29,957 bases of DNA, from IMG/VR virus record IMGVR_UViG_3300006926_000015, positions 1 to 29,957 of that record; one strand, written 5' to 3'. Positions within the stretch are counted from its first letter, which is position 1. Every line of letters starts with the position of its first letter. This DNA is from a virus. A model generated the notes under the pieces. The model did no database searches and was not told the origin of the DNA. It saw only the letters and a program-made list of their open reading frames with translations. Of the stretch, positions 6,337 through 14,083 are shown in pieces. Position numbers and translations under genes: made by a program.

Positions 6337-6366
6337 ACACATTTTAGTTGAAAAGTTGCTAACAAC
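6331..6366. promoter_or_regulatory. Operator-like inverted repeats overlapping the early promoter
   Basis: TTTCAAC (6331-6337) and GTTGAAA (6346-6352) form a perfect 7-bp inverted repeat with an 8-base spacer. Next to it AGTTG (6353-6357) and CAACT (6362-6366) form a 5-bp inverted repeat with a 4-base spacer. All four half-sites share CAAC/GTTG. The first repeat covers the -33 box, where a bound protein would block RNA polymerase. The binding protein is unknown. Confidence 0.5.
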
Positions 6367-6407
6367 TGAAAGTTTATGCTTATCTCAAAAGAAGCGATTT
6401 AAAGGAC

Positions 6408-6441
6408 TTTGGGGTGCAAGTGATATATTACACTACCTTTG
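6408..6441 (+). promoter_or_regulatory. Possible rightward promoter, divergent from the early promoter
   Basis: On the plus strand TTTG (6408-6411) is followed after 22 bases by TACCTTTG (6434-6441), matching TTTG / TAnnTTTG with a slightly long spacer. An imperfect palindrome (6419-6434) lies between the boxes. No convincing plus-strand gene follows, so any product would be an antisense RNA against the metallophosphoesterase end. Confidence 0.35.
6419..6434. promoter_or_regulatory. 16-bp imperfect palindrome, operator-like
   Basis: AGTGATATATTACACT pairs at its outer four bases on each side (AGTG/CACT) around an AT-rich core. It sits between the -33 and -7 boxes of the possible rightward promoter, a usual operator position. 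It is short and AT-rich, so chance is possible. Confidence 0.35.
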
Positions 6442-6468
6442 CATAGTAAATGCCTTAGAAGTCGTTAT

Positions 6469-7206
6469 TTACCCCAAGACCATTGGCTCAATTAGTGGCA
6501 TTTTGCCACTATCCAAAACGACTCCACATCCCAAAATTGGTTTTGCTGTATGGAATTTTGCATATCCATAAGCGAAACTTTTATAATCAATTCCACAAGG
6601 ACATTGCATTCCCCATTTTAGATCAGTCAATGAAGCTGTGAAATCAACAAAAGCTTGGGTGTGAATATGGCCCTGAACCATTGAACTTCCCCAATTCTGA
6701 ACTCGTTTAATAATTCCTTTGCCAGAACATCCTGTTCCGTGAGTATATAAAACATTGTCGTGAACAAATTGTTCTTCAAATTTCCAAGTTGGGGTTCCCA
6801 GAACTTCATTAAGATTTCTGACAAAACGCTTATCAATTCCTGCTTCCTCACTTTTGCGAGCAATAATTAAATCGTGATTTCCCAATGTAATAGTTGCGTT
6901 CGGAAATGCCTCAAACCAATCTTTTACTTTCTCAATTGCCTCGTCCAACTCATATTTTGCTCCTGGACTTTCTGTGGAAATTGAATGAAAAGACGAAAAA
7001 TGAGAATCCAAAATATCTCCGGTAAAAGACACTTCCGAACAATTGTATTTATTATAAATATCAATACAATGTCTCAAATAATTCTTGTGAGTGTACGGTA
7101 AATGCACATCCCCAACAATCAACCTATTTACTTTCTTTTTTCTCAAACCTTCAAGAACTGTTATTTCGTGAGGTTTCAGACGAAATCTATTATTTTTTAT
7201 TTGCAT
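6469..7206 (-). CDS. Calcineurin-like metallophosphoesterase
   Basis: All motifs of the calcineurin-like phosphoesterase superfamily are present, counted from ATG at 7206 (245 aa): GDVH (D33, H35), GDILD (63-67), GNHD (109-112), His156 in THG, and GHIH (179-182). The enzyme should bind two metal ions and hydrolyse phosphomono- or diesters; whether the substrate is nucleic acid, nucleotide or phosphoprotein cannot be told. A TTG two codons upstream (7212) is an alternative start. It overlaps the end of the 64-aa holin-like gene by 17 bases and is the last gene of the late transcript. Its place after the lysis cassette is unusual, since phage enzymes of this class more often sit with DNA metabolism genes. 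Confidence 0.88.
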   Translation of the reverse strand: MQIKNNRFRLKPHEITVLEGLRKKKVNRLIVGDVHLPYTHKNYLRHCIDIYNKYNCSEVSFTGDILDSHFSSFHSISTESPGAKYELDEAIEKVKDWFEAFPNATITLGNHDLIIARKSEEAGIDKRFVRNLNEVLGTPTWKFEEQFVHDNVLYTHGTGCSGKGIIKRVQNWGSSMVQGHIHTQAFVDFTASLTDLKWGMQCPCGIDYKSFAYGYAKFHTAKPILGCGVVLDSGKMPLIEPMVLG

Positions 7207-7384
7207 CCGCAATCCCCTGACCTAACACGAGGGCAATTAAAGAATATAGAATTGATTGTGAAACCTCAGGGTCAATTCCCCAAGTGTCGCTTAAAAGTTG
7301 CACAACAATTCCAACTACTGTGTAAAGAAATTTCCGACTACTGAACATTCTTTTTAATGTTTGATAAATGATCCATTTTTGCAT
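7190..7384 (-). CDS. Holin-like small membrane protein, 64 aa
   Basis: A basic N-terminus (about residues 1-17) precedes one hydrophobic segment (18-33, KFLYTVVGIVVQLL) and a second, weaker one (44-57), with a GQGIADANKK end. The LGQGIAD tail is typical of small membrane proteins beside endolysins in Bacteroidota phages. It starts 16 bases after the M15 peptidase stop and overlaps the phosphoesterase gene. It may form the membrane hole or act as antiholin to the 63-aa protein on the other side of the peptidase. Confidence 0.68.
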   Translation of the reverse strand: MQKWIIYQTLKRMFSSRKFLYTVVGIVVQLLSDTWGIDPEVSQSILYSLIALVLGQGIADANKK

Positions 7385-7400
7385 TTTACTTTTTTTTAAA

Positions 7401-7868
7401 TTAATAAGTCCAAACCACTTCTTGTGATTTTTCTTTGTCTAAATCTACGTGAATAAAAGTTCCCCCCATTCCAAATCTTGTGAACCCAACTTTCATTAGT
7501 GCATTTAATATTATATATTTCTGATCCGAGCCCTTTGCACTAATATCTGCTGCAAGACCTTTTTTGTGAGCACTTGAAAAAACTCCCCCAACTTTCAAAT
7601 TATGCTCCTGAGTTCTGTACCCAGAATTGATTTTGAAAGGCACATTTGCAACCTCTCTTGCAGCTTCCAATTTAGTCAAAAAATCAATGTCCATTTTGCT
7701 TCCGCTTCCAGGCAAATCAGGACTTTCAAATTCATTGAGTTCAAAATATTTTAATTTCAGTTTTGTCATTTTAAAGCGATTTAAGGCACTTAACACTACT
7801 TGTAGTACCCTACTACTAAAAAAATTACTTATCCACTTGCTTGATAAGAGAAGTAATTTCTCAATCAT
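7401..7868 (-). CDS. M15-type peptidase endolysin
   Basis: The 155-aa protein is a peptidase M15 (D-Ala-D-Ala carboxypeptidase/L-Ala-D-Glu endopeptidase-like) domain. Zinc ligands are visible: His101 in SAHKKGLAADI, Asp108 in the same block and His140 in FIHVDLD. SGYRTQEHN (82-90) is the other conserved block. It should cut the peptide cross-links of host peptidoglycan at lysis. The first 33 residues are an extra amphipathic, leucine-rich segment; the usual domain would begin at the internal Met34 (ATG at 7769). I keep the outer start because its ATG overlaps the upstream stop (ATGATTGA). If used, the extension could tether the enzyme to the inner membrane. Confidence 0.88.
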   Translation of the reverse strand: MIEKLLLLSSKWISNFFSSRVLQVVLSALNRFKMTKLKLKYFELNEFESPDLPGSGSKMDIDFLTKLEAAREVANVPFKINSGYRTQEHNLKVGGVFSSAHKKGLAADISAKGSDQKYIILNALMKVGFTRFGMGGTFIHVDLDKEKSQEVVWTY

Positions 7869-8052
7869 TTTTATCTTTTGCGTCTTTTTGTCTCTTGTGA
7901 TGCAAATACTTATCTACTGTATAGATTATTGAAATCAAAAGTAGAATTATTTTAAGTGCAATTTCTATGTTGGAAAATGTCGTGACGCTTAGTATCGTGG
8001 CATTCACTCCTGTCACTTCCGCAACTTCTCTTAATGAGCTTTTTATCGGCAT
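7861..8052 (-). CDS. Putative holin, 63 aa
   Basis: A polar N-terminus (1-27) leads into one transmembrane helix (about 28-49, IEIALKIILLLISIIYTV) and a highly charged C-terminal tail (KYLHHKRQKDAKDKND). This topology and the 8-base overlap with the M15 peptidase start are typical for a holin next to its endolysin. A hairpin at 8071-8098 separates it from the head genes. Holins share little sequence, so the call rests on topology and position. Confidence 0.65.
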   Translation of the reverse strand: MPIKSSLREVAEVTGVNATILSVTTFSNIEIALKIILLLISIIYTVDKYLHHKRQKDAKDKND

Positions 8053-8070
8053 TTGATATATATTTTTTTA

Positions 8071-8098
8071 AAGCCAATTCATTTTTTCGTTTTGGCCT
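8071..8098 (-). terminator. Weak hairpin upstream of the lysis genes
   Basis: AAGCCAA (8071-8077) pairs with TTGGCCT (8092-8098) over 7 bp including one G-U, with a 14-base loop. On the minus strand only three T follow, then seven A. It may attenuate late transcription before the lysis genes or be a processing site. The T tract is too short for a confident terminator. Confidence 0.3.
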
Positions 8099-8112
8099 GT
8101 ATGTTATTTTTT

Positions 8113-8652
8113 TTAGCAATTGTCGCAATTATTTGGTTTTTCTAAATTCATTCCTGCATAAAAGGCATTTTTATCAACAGGCACATCACAAGTTGTGGAT
8201 TGTCCATAAAGAGGATAAGTTGAATTTGAGCAACATAAGAAATCCACTAATCGTTTTGTATAAAATTCCGCCGTGTTTCGCACTTCCTCTCGCAAATCTT
8301 GGGCGTCTGTTCTGGACAATGCCTGTCCACTTTCTGAGGTTTTTGCATAAATATTTCCATTTTGGATTTTGTATCTTAAAAAAGGTATGCATTCACAAAA
8401 CCCCCAATGCACAAGCATATCCGCAATGTAATCATCCAACAAAATTTTATATGGCTCATTGCCTACGTCTCCTACTGTGCCTGCTGAAATCAATCCTGAT
8501 ATGTGGTCAAACAATTGAGTTCCCAATTTAGGAACCAAATATTTTTTTTGACTAACTCTCACATAAGGTAGTAAAAAATCAACATCCACATTTCCCTGAA
8601 TGGCTGTGCTCTCCTTTAATTTGTCTTCGCTGATGAAAAGTATGTAACTCAT
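8113..8652 (-). CDS. Head-tail connector candidate (DUF6712-like)
   Basis: The 179-aa protein is helical with the segment LLPYVRVSQKKYLVPKLG (about 27-44) and a central helix pair DYIADMLVHWGFCECIPFL. It matches my memory of DUF6712-type proteins, which lie next to portal genes in Bacteroidota phages and are likely head completion or adaptor proteins. It starts 14 bases after the portal stop. Cysteines cluster at the end (NNCDNC). No catalytic motif is seen. The connector role follows from position and length. Confidence 0.65.
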   Translation of the reverse strand: MSYILFISEDKLKESTAIQGNVDVDFLLPYVRVSQKKYLVPKLGTQLFDHISGLISAGTVGDVGNEPYKILLDDYIADMLVHWGFCECIPFLRYKIQNGNIYAKTSESGQALSRTDAQDLREEVRNTAEFYTKRLVDFLCCSNSTYPLYGQSTTCDVPVDKNAFYAGMNLEKPNNCDNC

Positions 8653-8666
8653 TTTATTCTATTTTT

Positions 8667-10634
8667 TTATCCGTATTTTTCTCTAAGCCAATTTTGGTAG
8701 AAACCTGCACCTGTTAAATGTTTTGGTGCCACAGGAACTTCATACTCATTTGCCGGTGGTCGAAATCCTTGACTTCTTGCTGAGGTTGTGGAAATTATTT
8801 CTGCACTATCAATGTCATAATTCTCTCCAATTCTTGTTTTATAAATTCTTCGGTACCACCGGTGGAAACAGTTCCCACCGCCTTTATATAAAAAGATGTC
8901 ATAATTGTCAAGTCCATAAGGGCCCCAACCAGGATTTGCGCTGATCTCACTCAAACTTCCCATAAGTCCACCGTCTGCGCTTGGAATAAGTTGTTCTTTT
9001 TTATAAACTTTCCCTGAATTGGAAGCCCACATCATTGCATCACAAAAATCTCTGCTTGAACTTCCGCTTTTATAAAATAAACTTCTGTCTCTATTATAAT
9101 GGTATCTCACTCTATATAATGCATCTCTATTGTCTGTCTGTTTACTTCCCCCGTCTTGTGATCCACGCGCATTCACATTTCCACTTGCCCGTGTTTTTAC
9201 TAAATTAATTTTTGCCAATCCATTTAATTCACTTTCAAAATCAAATTGAGGGTGTTCATCTCCAACTTCGCTATCATCCACAAGTTCCCAATCATCTGAC
9301 ATTATTTCTCCATTTTCCGACAACCATTTTTTCAAGTCAGTTTCTTGCACTTTGGACAATTTGTGACATTTACTCAATGTGCTTGTTGGATTTGTGATCT
9401 CATCCTCTCCGTCTTTTAGAACATCCCCTTCCAATGCTTCCAATCCAAGTTCTTCTCTGATTTCATCAGTCGTCATAACCGTTCTCATATCATCAATACC
9501 AAATCTTGAAGTGATTGGTTTGGACTGAACAAAACTTAGTGGCAAATACATTTCATTAATATCAAGAATTTTATGTAAAGTTTTCATAAGATGAGTTTGA
9601 TACGGCATTATTACGGAATTAAGATAAACTTCGAAGGCGCTGTTTAATTCTTCGGCATTATTTCCGAGACCTGTATCAGATTTAATACCCATAAGCATTG
9701 GACTGGTCACTCTGTGAGAAACTAAAATGTTAGAAGTCATTAGTTCTTGCAATGCCAAATATTGTTTATCCGCATTTGACATTGCAATTGGTGTGATCTC
9801 AGGAATACGGTCTTTGCTTTCTGAAAATGTTAAAATAAAACGTCCACTCGCATTGGTTCCCGTAAATTTCTCAGTCAAACTTTTTTCTATTGCAAATCTT
9901 TCTTCCTGTGTTGGAACTCCATTCGCAAAAGAAATAAAATATGATCCTGCAAAACCATTCTGTATATTGTTTAAATGAAACTCAGCAATATTCTGATCTA
10001 TTAAAGCCCAATTGCATCCACCTACATAATCTGGCACATAATAAATATCCATATTTGGCGAATATCTTCCTGTATATAAAATTTGATTTGGTGTTTCAAT
10101 TTCAGCTGGATTGAATGCTGGAACCATTTTTGGCTCATTCTCTCTTAGATTTGACCAATCAGATGAAATCCAATATTCAGTCACTTGTCCTGTCTCATCT
10201 GGTTTTCCTGCTCGTAATCTTTCCACCGGAATGTGATAAATCTCACTAATGGATTTTTTATCCTTAGACCAAATAATGTTGATTGCGTACCCACCCTGAA
10301 GCTTGAAGTCAAAAGATAATTTTTTTACTACTTCGTGCAAAGTTTCTGTTGGATTTGCATTTGCCAGGAATTTCTGTAATTTCACATAAGCGTCCAATGT
10401 GTAATCCAAGTCTTCCTCACATTGTAAACTGTCTCCTGCAATCATATCAGAAGTGGCATTAATTATTGCTGCGTGAGTAGAACTATTGTAGAATAAATCA
10501 ATTAAAAATTGTGGATAGGCGTTGGCACATTCTTCTGTTCCATATTCCACCCATTCTCTTGAACTGCTTTCCCTAACTTTTGGCGCAGTTTGAGTTTCCA
10601 AATTGACATTTAAAATTGTATTCTTATTCTCCAT
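8667..10634 (-). CDS. Portal protein with extra C-terminal domain
   Basis: The first roughly 400 residues fit a phage portal protein: an N-terminal clip/wing region with FLIDLFYNSSTHAAIINATSDM (first part, 43-62), a central VTSPMLMGI and GLGNNAEELNSAF block (about 318-342) and the stem helices. The portal forms the dodecameric DNA channel at one vertex of the head and binds TerL and the connector. Residues from about 480 to 655 are an additional domain with YRVRYHYNRDRSLFYKSG, a DFCDAMMWAS helix and KGGGNCFHRWYRRIYKTR. I have seen this GG-NC-H-W-R-Y pattern in proteins of Bacteroidota phages, often attached to head proteins. The usual family length is 400-520 aa, so 655 indicates a fusion. 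The ATG overlaps the previous stop by 11 bases. Confidence 0.85.
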   Translation of the reverse strand: MENKNTILNVNLETQTAPKVRESSSREWVEYGTEECANAYPQFLIDLFYNSSTHAAIINATSDMIAGDSLQCEEDLDYTLDAYVKLQKFLANANPTETLHEVVKKLSFDFKLQGGYAINIIWSKDKKSISEIYHIPVERLRAGKPDETGQVTEYWISSDWSNLRENEPKMVPAFNPAEIETPNQILYTGRYSPNMDIYYVPDYVGGCNWALIDQNIAEFHLNNIQNGFAGSYFISFANGVPTQEERFAIEKSLTEKFTGTNASGRFILTFSESKDRIPEITPIAMSNADKQYLALQELMTSNILVSHRVTSPMLMGIKSDTGLGNNAEELNSAFEVYLNSVIMPYQTHLMKTLHKILDINEMYLPLSFVQSKPITSRFGIDDMRTVMTTDEIREELGLEALEGDVLKDGEDEITNPTSTLSKCHKLSKVQETDLKKWLSENGEIMSDDWELVDDSEVGDEHPQFDFESELNGLAKINLVKTRASGNVNARGSQDGGSKQTDNRDALYRVRYHYNRDRSLFYKSGSSSRDFCDAMMWASNSGKVYKKEQLIPSADGGLMGSLSEISANPGWGPYGLDNYDIFLYKGGGNCFHRWYRRIYKTRIGENYDIDSAEIISTTSARSQGFRPPANEYEVPVAPKHLTGAGFYQNWLREKYG

Positions 10635-11202
10635 TGTATATATAATTATTAGTTGCTGGTTCTTCGTATTGAATGTAAGTAACTTCTGTTGGAACTTCTT
10701 TGACTTGCAATTTTCCTTCCTCTACAATCACTCCAAGCACCCCCCCATAAGTTTCTGGATTTGGACCTTCCTCATCCCATACATCCAAATCTCCTGTAAA
10801 ATCAAAAGGTGCATACATTTCTGCAATGCAGTCAAATGGTTCTTCTTCCCAAGTTATAGTAATTCCATTTGCAAAATATACTTCACAAATTTCATAATAC
10901 CAAAAACCTGCTGGTTTCAAACATATCAACCCCTGATAAACATTTGCACCTGCGCAATTTTGTTGGAATGTGATTTCAGAATATTGATAGTTTGATCTGG
11001 AAAGTCCAAAATCCACAATTCCGTCAGTCGTTGTATATCCTTTTGGATAAGCGTAAATTGTGCGGTCGTTCATATCATTTGTGAACTTCACTAAATATGT
11101 AAGTGTATTCCTATTGATTACATTGTTGGTTGTGTGTGCGGTTCTTTGCACAGGCCTCACTTCAAATGTAGTTGGGTTTACGTTTCTGACTGCGTGTATC
11201 AT
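10624..11202 (-). CDS. Hypothetical virion-associated protein, 192 aa
   Basis: The product has a strand-rich core including VYQGLICLKPAGFWYYEIC (aromatic and hydrophobic) and an acidic C-terminal half (DLDVWDEEGPNPETYGG). I do not know a family name, but it lies between the tail-tube candidate and the portal, where structural proteins are expected. I prefer ATG at 11202 because the alternative TTG at 11241 lies in the T tract of the terminator at 11249-11267. The TACTTTAA motif just before the ATG recurs at other late gene starts. If the TTG is used the protein has 205 aa. It overlaps the portal start by 11 bases. Confidence 0.72.
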   Translation of the reverse strand: MIHAVRNVNPTTFEVRPVQRTAHTTNNVINRNTLTYLVKFTNDMNDRTIYAYPKGYTTTDGIVDFGLSRSNYQYSEITFQQNCAGANVYQGLICLKPAGFWYYEICEVYFANGITITWEEEPFDCIAEMYAPFDFTGDLDVWDEEGPNPETYGGVLGVIVEEGKLQVKEVPTEVTYIQYEEPATNNYIYNGE

Positions 11203-11248
11203 ATCTATTAAAGTAAATTGGGTGGATTTATTTGTATTCAAAAAAAAA

Positions 11249-11267
11249 GGTGGTCACAATGACCACC
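11249..11267 (-). terminator. Strong rho-independent terminator between two late units
   Basis: GGTGGTCA (11249-11256) and TGACCACC (11260-11267) pair perfectly over 8 bp with a 3-base loop. On the minus strand the hairpin ends directly in nine T residues, and an A run lies on the upstream side. It starts 27 bases after the tail-tube candidate stop, so most late transcripts carrying capsid and tail genes should end here. Confidence 0.92.
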
Positions 11268-11293
11268 CCTTTTAAACAAATAAAGAAATTCTT

Positions 11294-11860
11294 TTAACTT
11301 GTAACTATGTTGATTGGTCCCCCACTATCAATATTGTCAAATGGTGTTGTTGTATAATCAGTAACCATAACCATTGGATAAGATTGGTTGGCTTCAAATG
11401 TCCATTCATAACCGTTGAAATCTCCCATTGCCGCACCGGATGAATTTGTGCCCCCTGAAATAGTGCATCCTGCATCAGTTCCAACTGCAATGATTACATT
11501 TTTTCCTGTTGCGTTTACTTCATTTAATTCCACGAAACAAAGTAAAGTATTTTGAGCAATTAATTTCAATTCATTCTGATCTTCTTTGGTCAGTTTATGA
11601 AGTTTTACAGTCACAGTTGGGGTGTAAAAAACAGTTCCATTTTCTGCGGATGCTGCGACTGCTTCTGACAATCCTCCTGCTCCACGTTTCATTGAATATC
11701 TGTAAAGATCAGACACTCCTGCAATATCTGTAACCACAGAACTTGCGTGTGTTATTGTTGCTGGTTCATAGGCGCAAAAGTAAACATATTTTACTCCCCC
11801 TGTGGTGGTCAAACATCCACCCAATCCCCGTCCTTTCGTTAAATCACAATCAAATGGCAT
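11294..11860 (-). CDS. Major tail (tube) protein candidate
   Basis: The 188-aa protein is beta-rich with Gly, Thr and Ser, includes VYFCAYEPATITHAS (about 26-40) and a long central block with FYTPTVTVKLHKLTKEDQNE, and ends with a small beta domain (FNGYEWTFEANQSYPMVMV). Size, composition and its place directly after the major capsid gene and before a strong terminator suggest an abundant virion protein, most likely the tail tube. I have no certain sequence match, and a head decoration protein is the main alternative. The upstream gap of 37 bases is AT-rich. Confidence 0.65.
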   Translation of the reverse strand: MPFDCDLTKGRGLGGCLTTTGGVKYVYFCAYEPATITHASSVVTDIAGVSDLYRYSMKRGAGGLSEAVAASAENGTVFYTPTVTVKLHKLTKEDQNELKLIAQNTLLCFVELNEVNATGKNVIIAVGTDAGCTISGGTNSSGAAMGDFNGYEWTFEANQSYPMVMVTDYTTTPFDNIDSGGPINIVTS

Positions 11861-11897
11861 AAGTATATTTTTTTTAGATTAATTATTCAATTTTAAA

Positions 11898-12833
11898 TTA
11901 TTTTTGCCAAGTAATATCCAATGCATAACCTGATTGAACTGCTAATGAATACTTAGCTACAATTCTAATATTATCTGAACCATTAATCGGTGCCATATCT
12001 AAAACTCGTATTTCAGTTTGATCCGAAAATAAATCTGCGCCTGCAAATAAATTGGATGCCTGAGCAACACAAGCGTTATCATCTGGAATGCCAGGACAAA
12101 CTGCTATTTTACAACCCTCAAAATAAGGTTGGTAAGTATCATTCATTGAATATGCATTCACATATCCTGCTTGACTAATCGCTGCAATATACATTCTGTA
12201 AGTTGTCGGGTTCATATACATATATAAATCCTCAGAAATTTTAGAATAAACTGCACTTGGTACCGCAGTCAATAAAGCTGATAAGTCACTTATAATTGTT
12301 GCGACTGCGTATGTTCCACCTGTCGGTGCTGGTGCTGCAGTAACAGCATCAGCAACAAATAATCCTGTTGCTGCAGTCATAAACCCTTCAAACTCTCCTG
12401 CTGTCGCAACTGCTCCATTCCAAATACTATTTTCAGCATTTTCTGCAATAATTCCTGCAATTCTGCTTAATAGGAAAGTTGAAAAATCAGGACCCATTGC
12501 TGTATTCCATTGACCGGCTTTCATTTGTTGTGCTTGCCAATCGTCAATTAAGTCCGCTTTACAAATTTCATAATTGATTTGTAAAGGAACTGGTTTGAGA
12601 ATTTTTTCAGTCATAGTAAGATCACCTGCTGATGTCCAATCACAAGAACGTGCTGTAACTAAACTTCCCTCTCCTGTTCTCCCCCCTGTAAGTTGAGAAA
12701 TTGAACGCTGGTATTTAATGTTTTCAAGTAAAGTCATATATTCCAAAGACTTTGCTTCTTTTAATGCTGCAGCAATATACTGACCAGCGTGATCTCCAGA
12801 ATAATTGCTCGTAATCGCTAATGATGATGCCAT
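11898..12833 (-). CDS. Major capsid protein (HK97-like fold)
   Basis: The 311-aa protein has the composition and layout of an HK97-fold major capsid protein: an N-terminal helix region (1-45, GQYIAAALKEAKSLEYMTLL), an E-loop-like region around residues 50-90, and a C-terminal part with EGCKIAVCPGIPDDNACVAQ and RIVAKYSLAVQSGYALDITW that I recall from Bacteroidota phage capsids. It lies right after the scaffold candidate, separated by a 28-base A-rich leader that would give strong translation. No separate delta domain is present, so scaffolding is given in trans. Many copies form the icosahedral shell. Confidence 0.82.
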   Translation of the reverse strand: MASSLAITSNYSGDHAGQYIAAALKEAKSLEYMTLLENIKYQRSISQLTGGRTGEGSLVTARSCDWTSAGDLTMTEKILKPVPLQINYEICKADLIDDWQAQQMKAGQWNTAMGPDFSTFLLSRIAGIIAENAENSIWNGAVATAGEFEGFMTAATGLFVADAVTAAPAPTGGTYAVATIISDLSALLTAVPSAVYSKISEDLYMYMNPTTYRMYIAAISQAGYVNAYSMNDTYQPYFEGCKIAVCPGIPDDNACVAQASNLFAGADLFSDQTEIRVLDMAPINGSDNIRIVAKYSLAVQSGYALDITWQK

Positions 12834-12861
12834 AATATTATTTTTTTAATTTTGTTTTTTA

Positions 12862-13425
12862 TTATTTTTGTTGTAAATTGTAATTAAACCTTTCAACTGA
12901 GGACAATTGATTATAAGCTTCTGTGCTTAATTTTTCTACTTTTTGTCCTGTTCTTCCACTTCTGAATTTATTGAATTGAACTCTTGATCCAGATGCTTCG
13001 CCGGATAGTTTTTTGATTTGTCTTTTCAATTTTGCATTTTCAGTTTTTGCTTCTTTCATTGCAGCTTTTACAACTTCAATAATTAAAGTTTTTACCTCTT
13101 TCATCAACTGTGATTTTGCTTCAACTGCTTCTTCTGTACTTTCAGTTTCTTCTGTTGGTGCTTCTTCTTCCTCAGTCAATAATTCTGCCACAATTCCTTC
13201 TTCTTCCACAGTAAAACCAACTCCATCTTCCGTCTCATAAGAACCAACAGGCAAAGGCATAGTCGTTCCGTCCTCTGTTAAAATTCCAATATCAACTCCT
13301 GCTTCTAATTCTGGTGCTGATGAAACTACAATCGTTCCGTCAGTTAATTTTGCTTGCCACTCTAAGGAAATTTTATCCAATCCTAATGCGACTAAGATTT
13401 GTTTTTTTAAATTCGATTTTGCCAT
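12862..13425 (-). CDS. Capsid scaffold-like protein
   Basis: The 187-aa protein sits immediately upstream of the major capsid gene. It has a short beta-rich N-terminal domain (about 20-78, with DGTIVVSSAPELEAGVDIG), a very acidic linker (78-102, Glu-rich), a helical coiled segment (104-140) and a basic C-terminus (143-187). An acidic, helical protein with a basic capsid-binding end is the usual design for scaffolding proteins that guide procapsid assembly and are later lost or cut. Its context between the protease and the capsid gene supports this. Sequence identity to known scaffolds was not recognised. Confidence 0.68.
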   Translation of the reverse strand: MAKSNLKKQILVALGLDKISLEWQAKLTDGTIVVSSAPELEAGVDIGILTEDGTTMPLPVGSYETEDGVGFTVEEEGIVAELLTEEEEAPTEETESTEEAVEAKSQLMKEVKTLIIEVVKAAMKEAKTENAKLKRQIKKLSGEASGSRVQFNKFRSGRTGQKVEKLSTEAYNQLSSVERFNYNLQQK

Positions 13426-13492
13426 TTTGATGTTTTTTTTAAGGTATGTTTGGTTATTAAAGTATTTATTTAAAGTTTATTTGATTTTCATT

Positions 13493-14059
13493 TTACGAAA
13501 CCCCCACCCAAGTAATTCTCTCGTGGTTTACATCATCTTCTAATTTAGAAACCAAATTGTGATATTTTTCTGTACTGATGTCAAGTCCTAATGCTTCTGC
13601 TCCACTTTCTAATGAAGAAATTTGTTGATTTAATGTATTGATGATTTGTATTGCTTGCCCTTCCCAATATGATAAATCTTGTTCTGCTTCATCATATTGA
13701 CTTTTAGCTTCATTTTCTTCTGCAACCAAATCTTGCATTACGTCTTCAATTCCGAACATTTTATCCATTTCTTCTTCCATTTTTCTTTCCTGCTCAGCTC
13801 TCAAATCTTCTACTGCTTGATTTGCTTCATCCACTTTCTCCATTTGCTTATGCTTTTCAATAAGAACACTTTCTACATACATAATTTTTTCTTCGTGAGC
13901 ACCGTGCATAGCGGATAAATCTCCTAAAATTCCCTGTCCTTCTGCATAAGCTTCATCCAAAGACGATAAAACACTTAACATAATGTGATTACTTCTGCCA
14001 GAAGTTTTCATTTGTTTTGTAGTTGATTGAACGTTTGCTGTAAATCTATTTAAATCCAT
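13493..14059 (-). CDS. Coiled-coil head-module protein, 188 aa
   Basis: Nearly the whole protein is helical and strongly charged, with a coiled-coil run from about residue 60 to 160 (EDLRAEQERKMEEEMDKMF and beyond) and a His-Gly-Ala-His patch near 52-55. No enzymatic motif is seen. It lies between the 127-aa helical protein and the scaffold candidate, so it may be a second scaffold part or an internal head protein. I do not recognise a family. Confidence 0.7.
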   Translation of the reverse strand: MDLNRFTANVQSTTKQMKTSGRSNHIMLSVLSSLDEAYAEGQGILGDLSAMHGAHEEKIMYVESVLIEKHKQMEKVDEANQAVEDLRAEQERKMEEEMDKMFGIEDVMQDLVAEENEAKSQYDEAEQDLSYWEGQAIQIINTLNQQISSLESGAEALGLDISTEKYHNLVSKLEDDVNHERITWVGVS

Positions 14060-14083
14060 ATTCTTTTTTTTTAAAAATTATTT

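Noticed and set aside
6278-6340. Upstream extension of the 127-aa gene to 6340
   Set aside because: The extension would be translated through the -33 and -7 boxes; the predicted transcript starts near 6300, so it cannot be included.
6326-6571. Plus-strand frame of 81 codons across the control region
   Set aside because: It spans the promoter and operators and its start lies before any possible rightward transcript start.
6392-7784. Shared 11-mer aagcgatttaa at 6392-6402 and 7774-7784
   Set aside because: Only two copies, one inside coding sequence, with weak flanking similarity; chance is likely in AT-rich DNA.
8034-8531. Long plus-strand frame of 165 codons opposite the connector and holin genes
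   Set aside because: Lies entirely against supported minus-strand genes, has no plus-strand promoter and no recognisable protein features.
10603-10995. Plus-strand frame of 130 codons
   Set aside because: Opposes the 192-aa gene and portal start; the Cys/Phe/Ile-rich product is typical of antisense shadow frames in AT-rich DNA.
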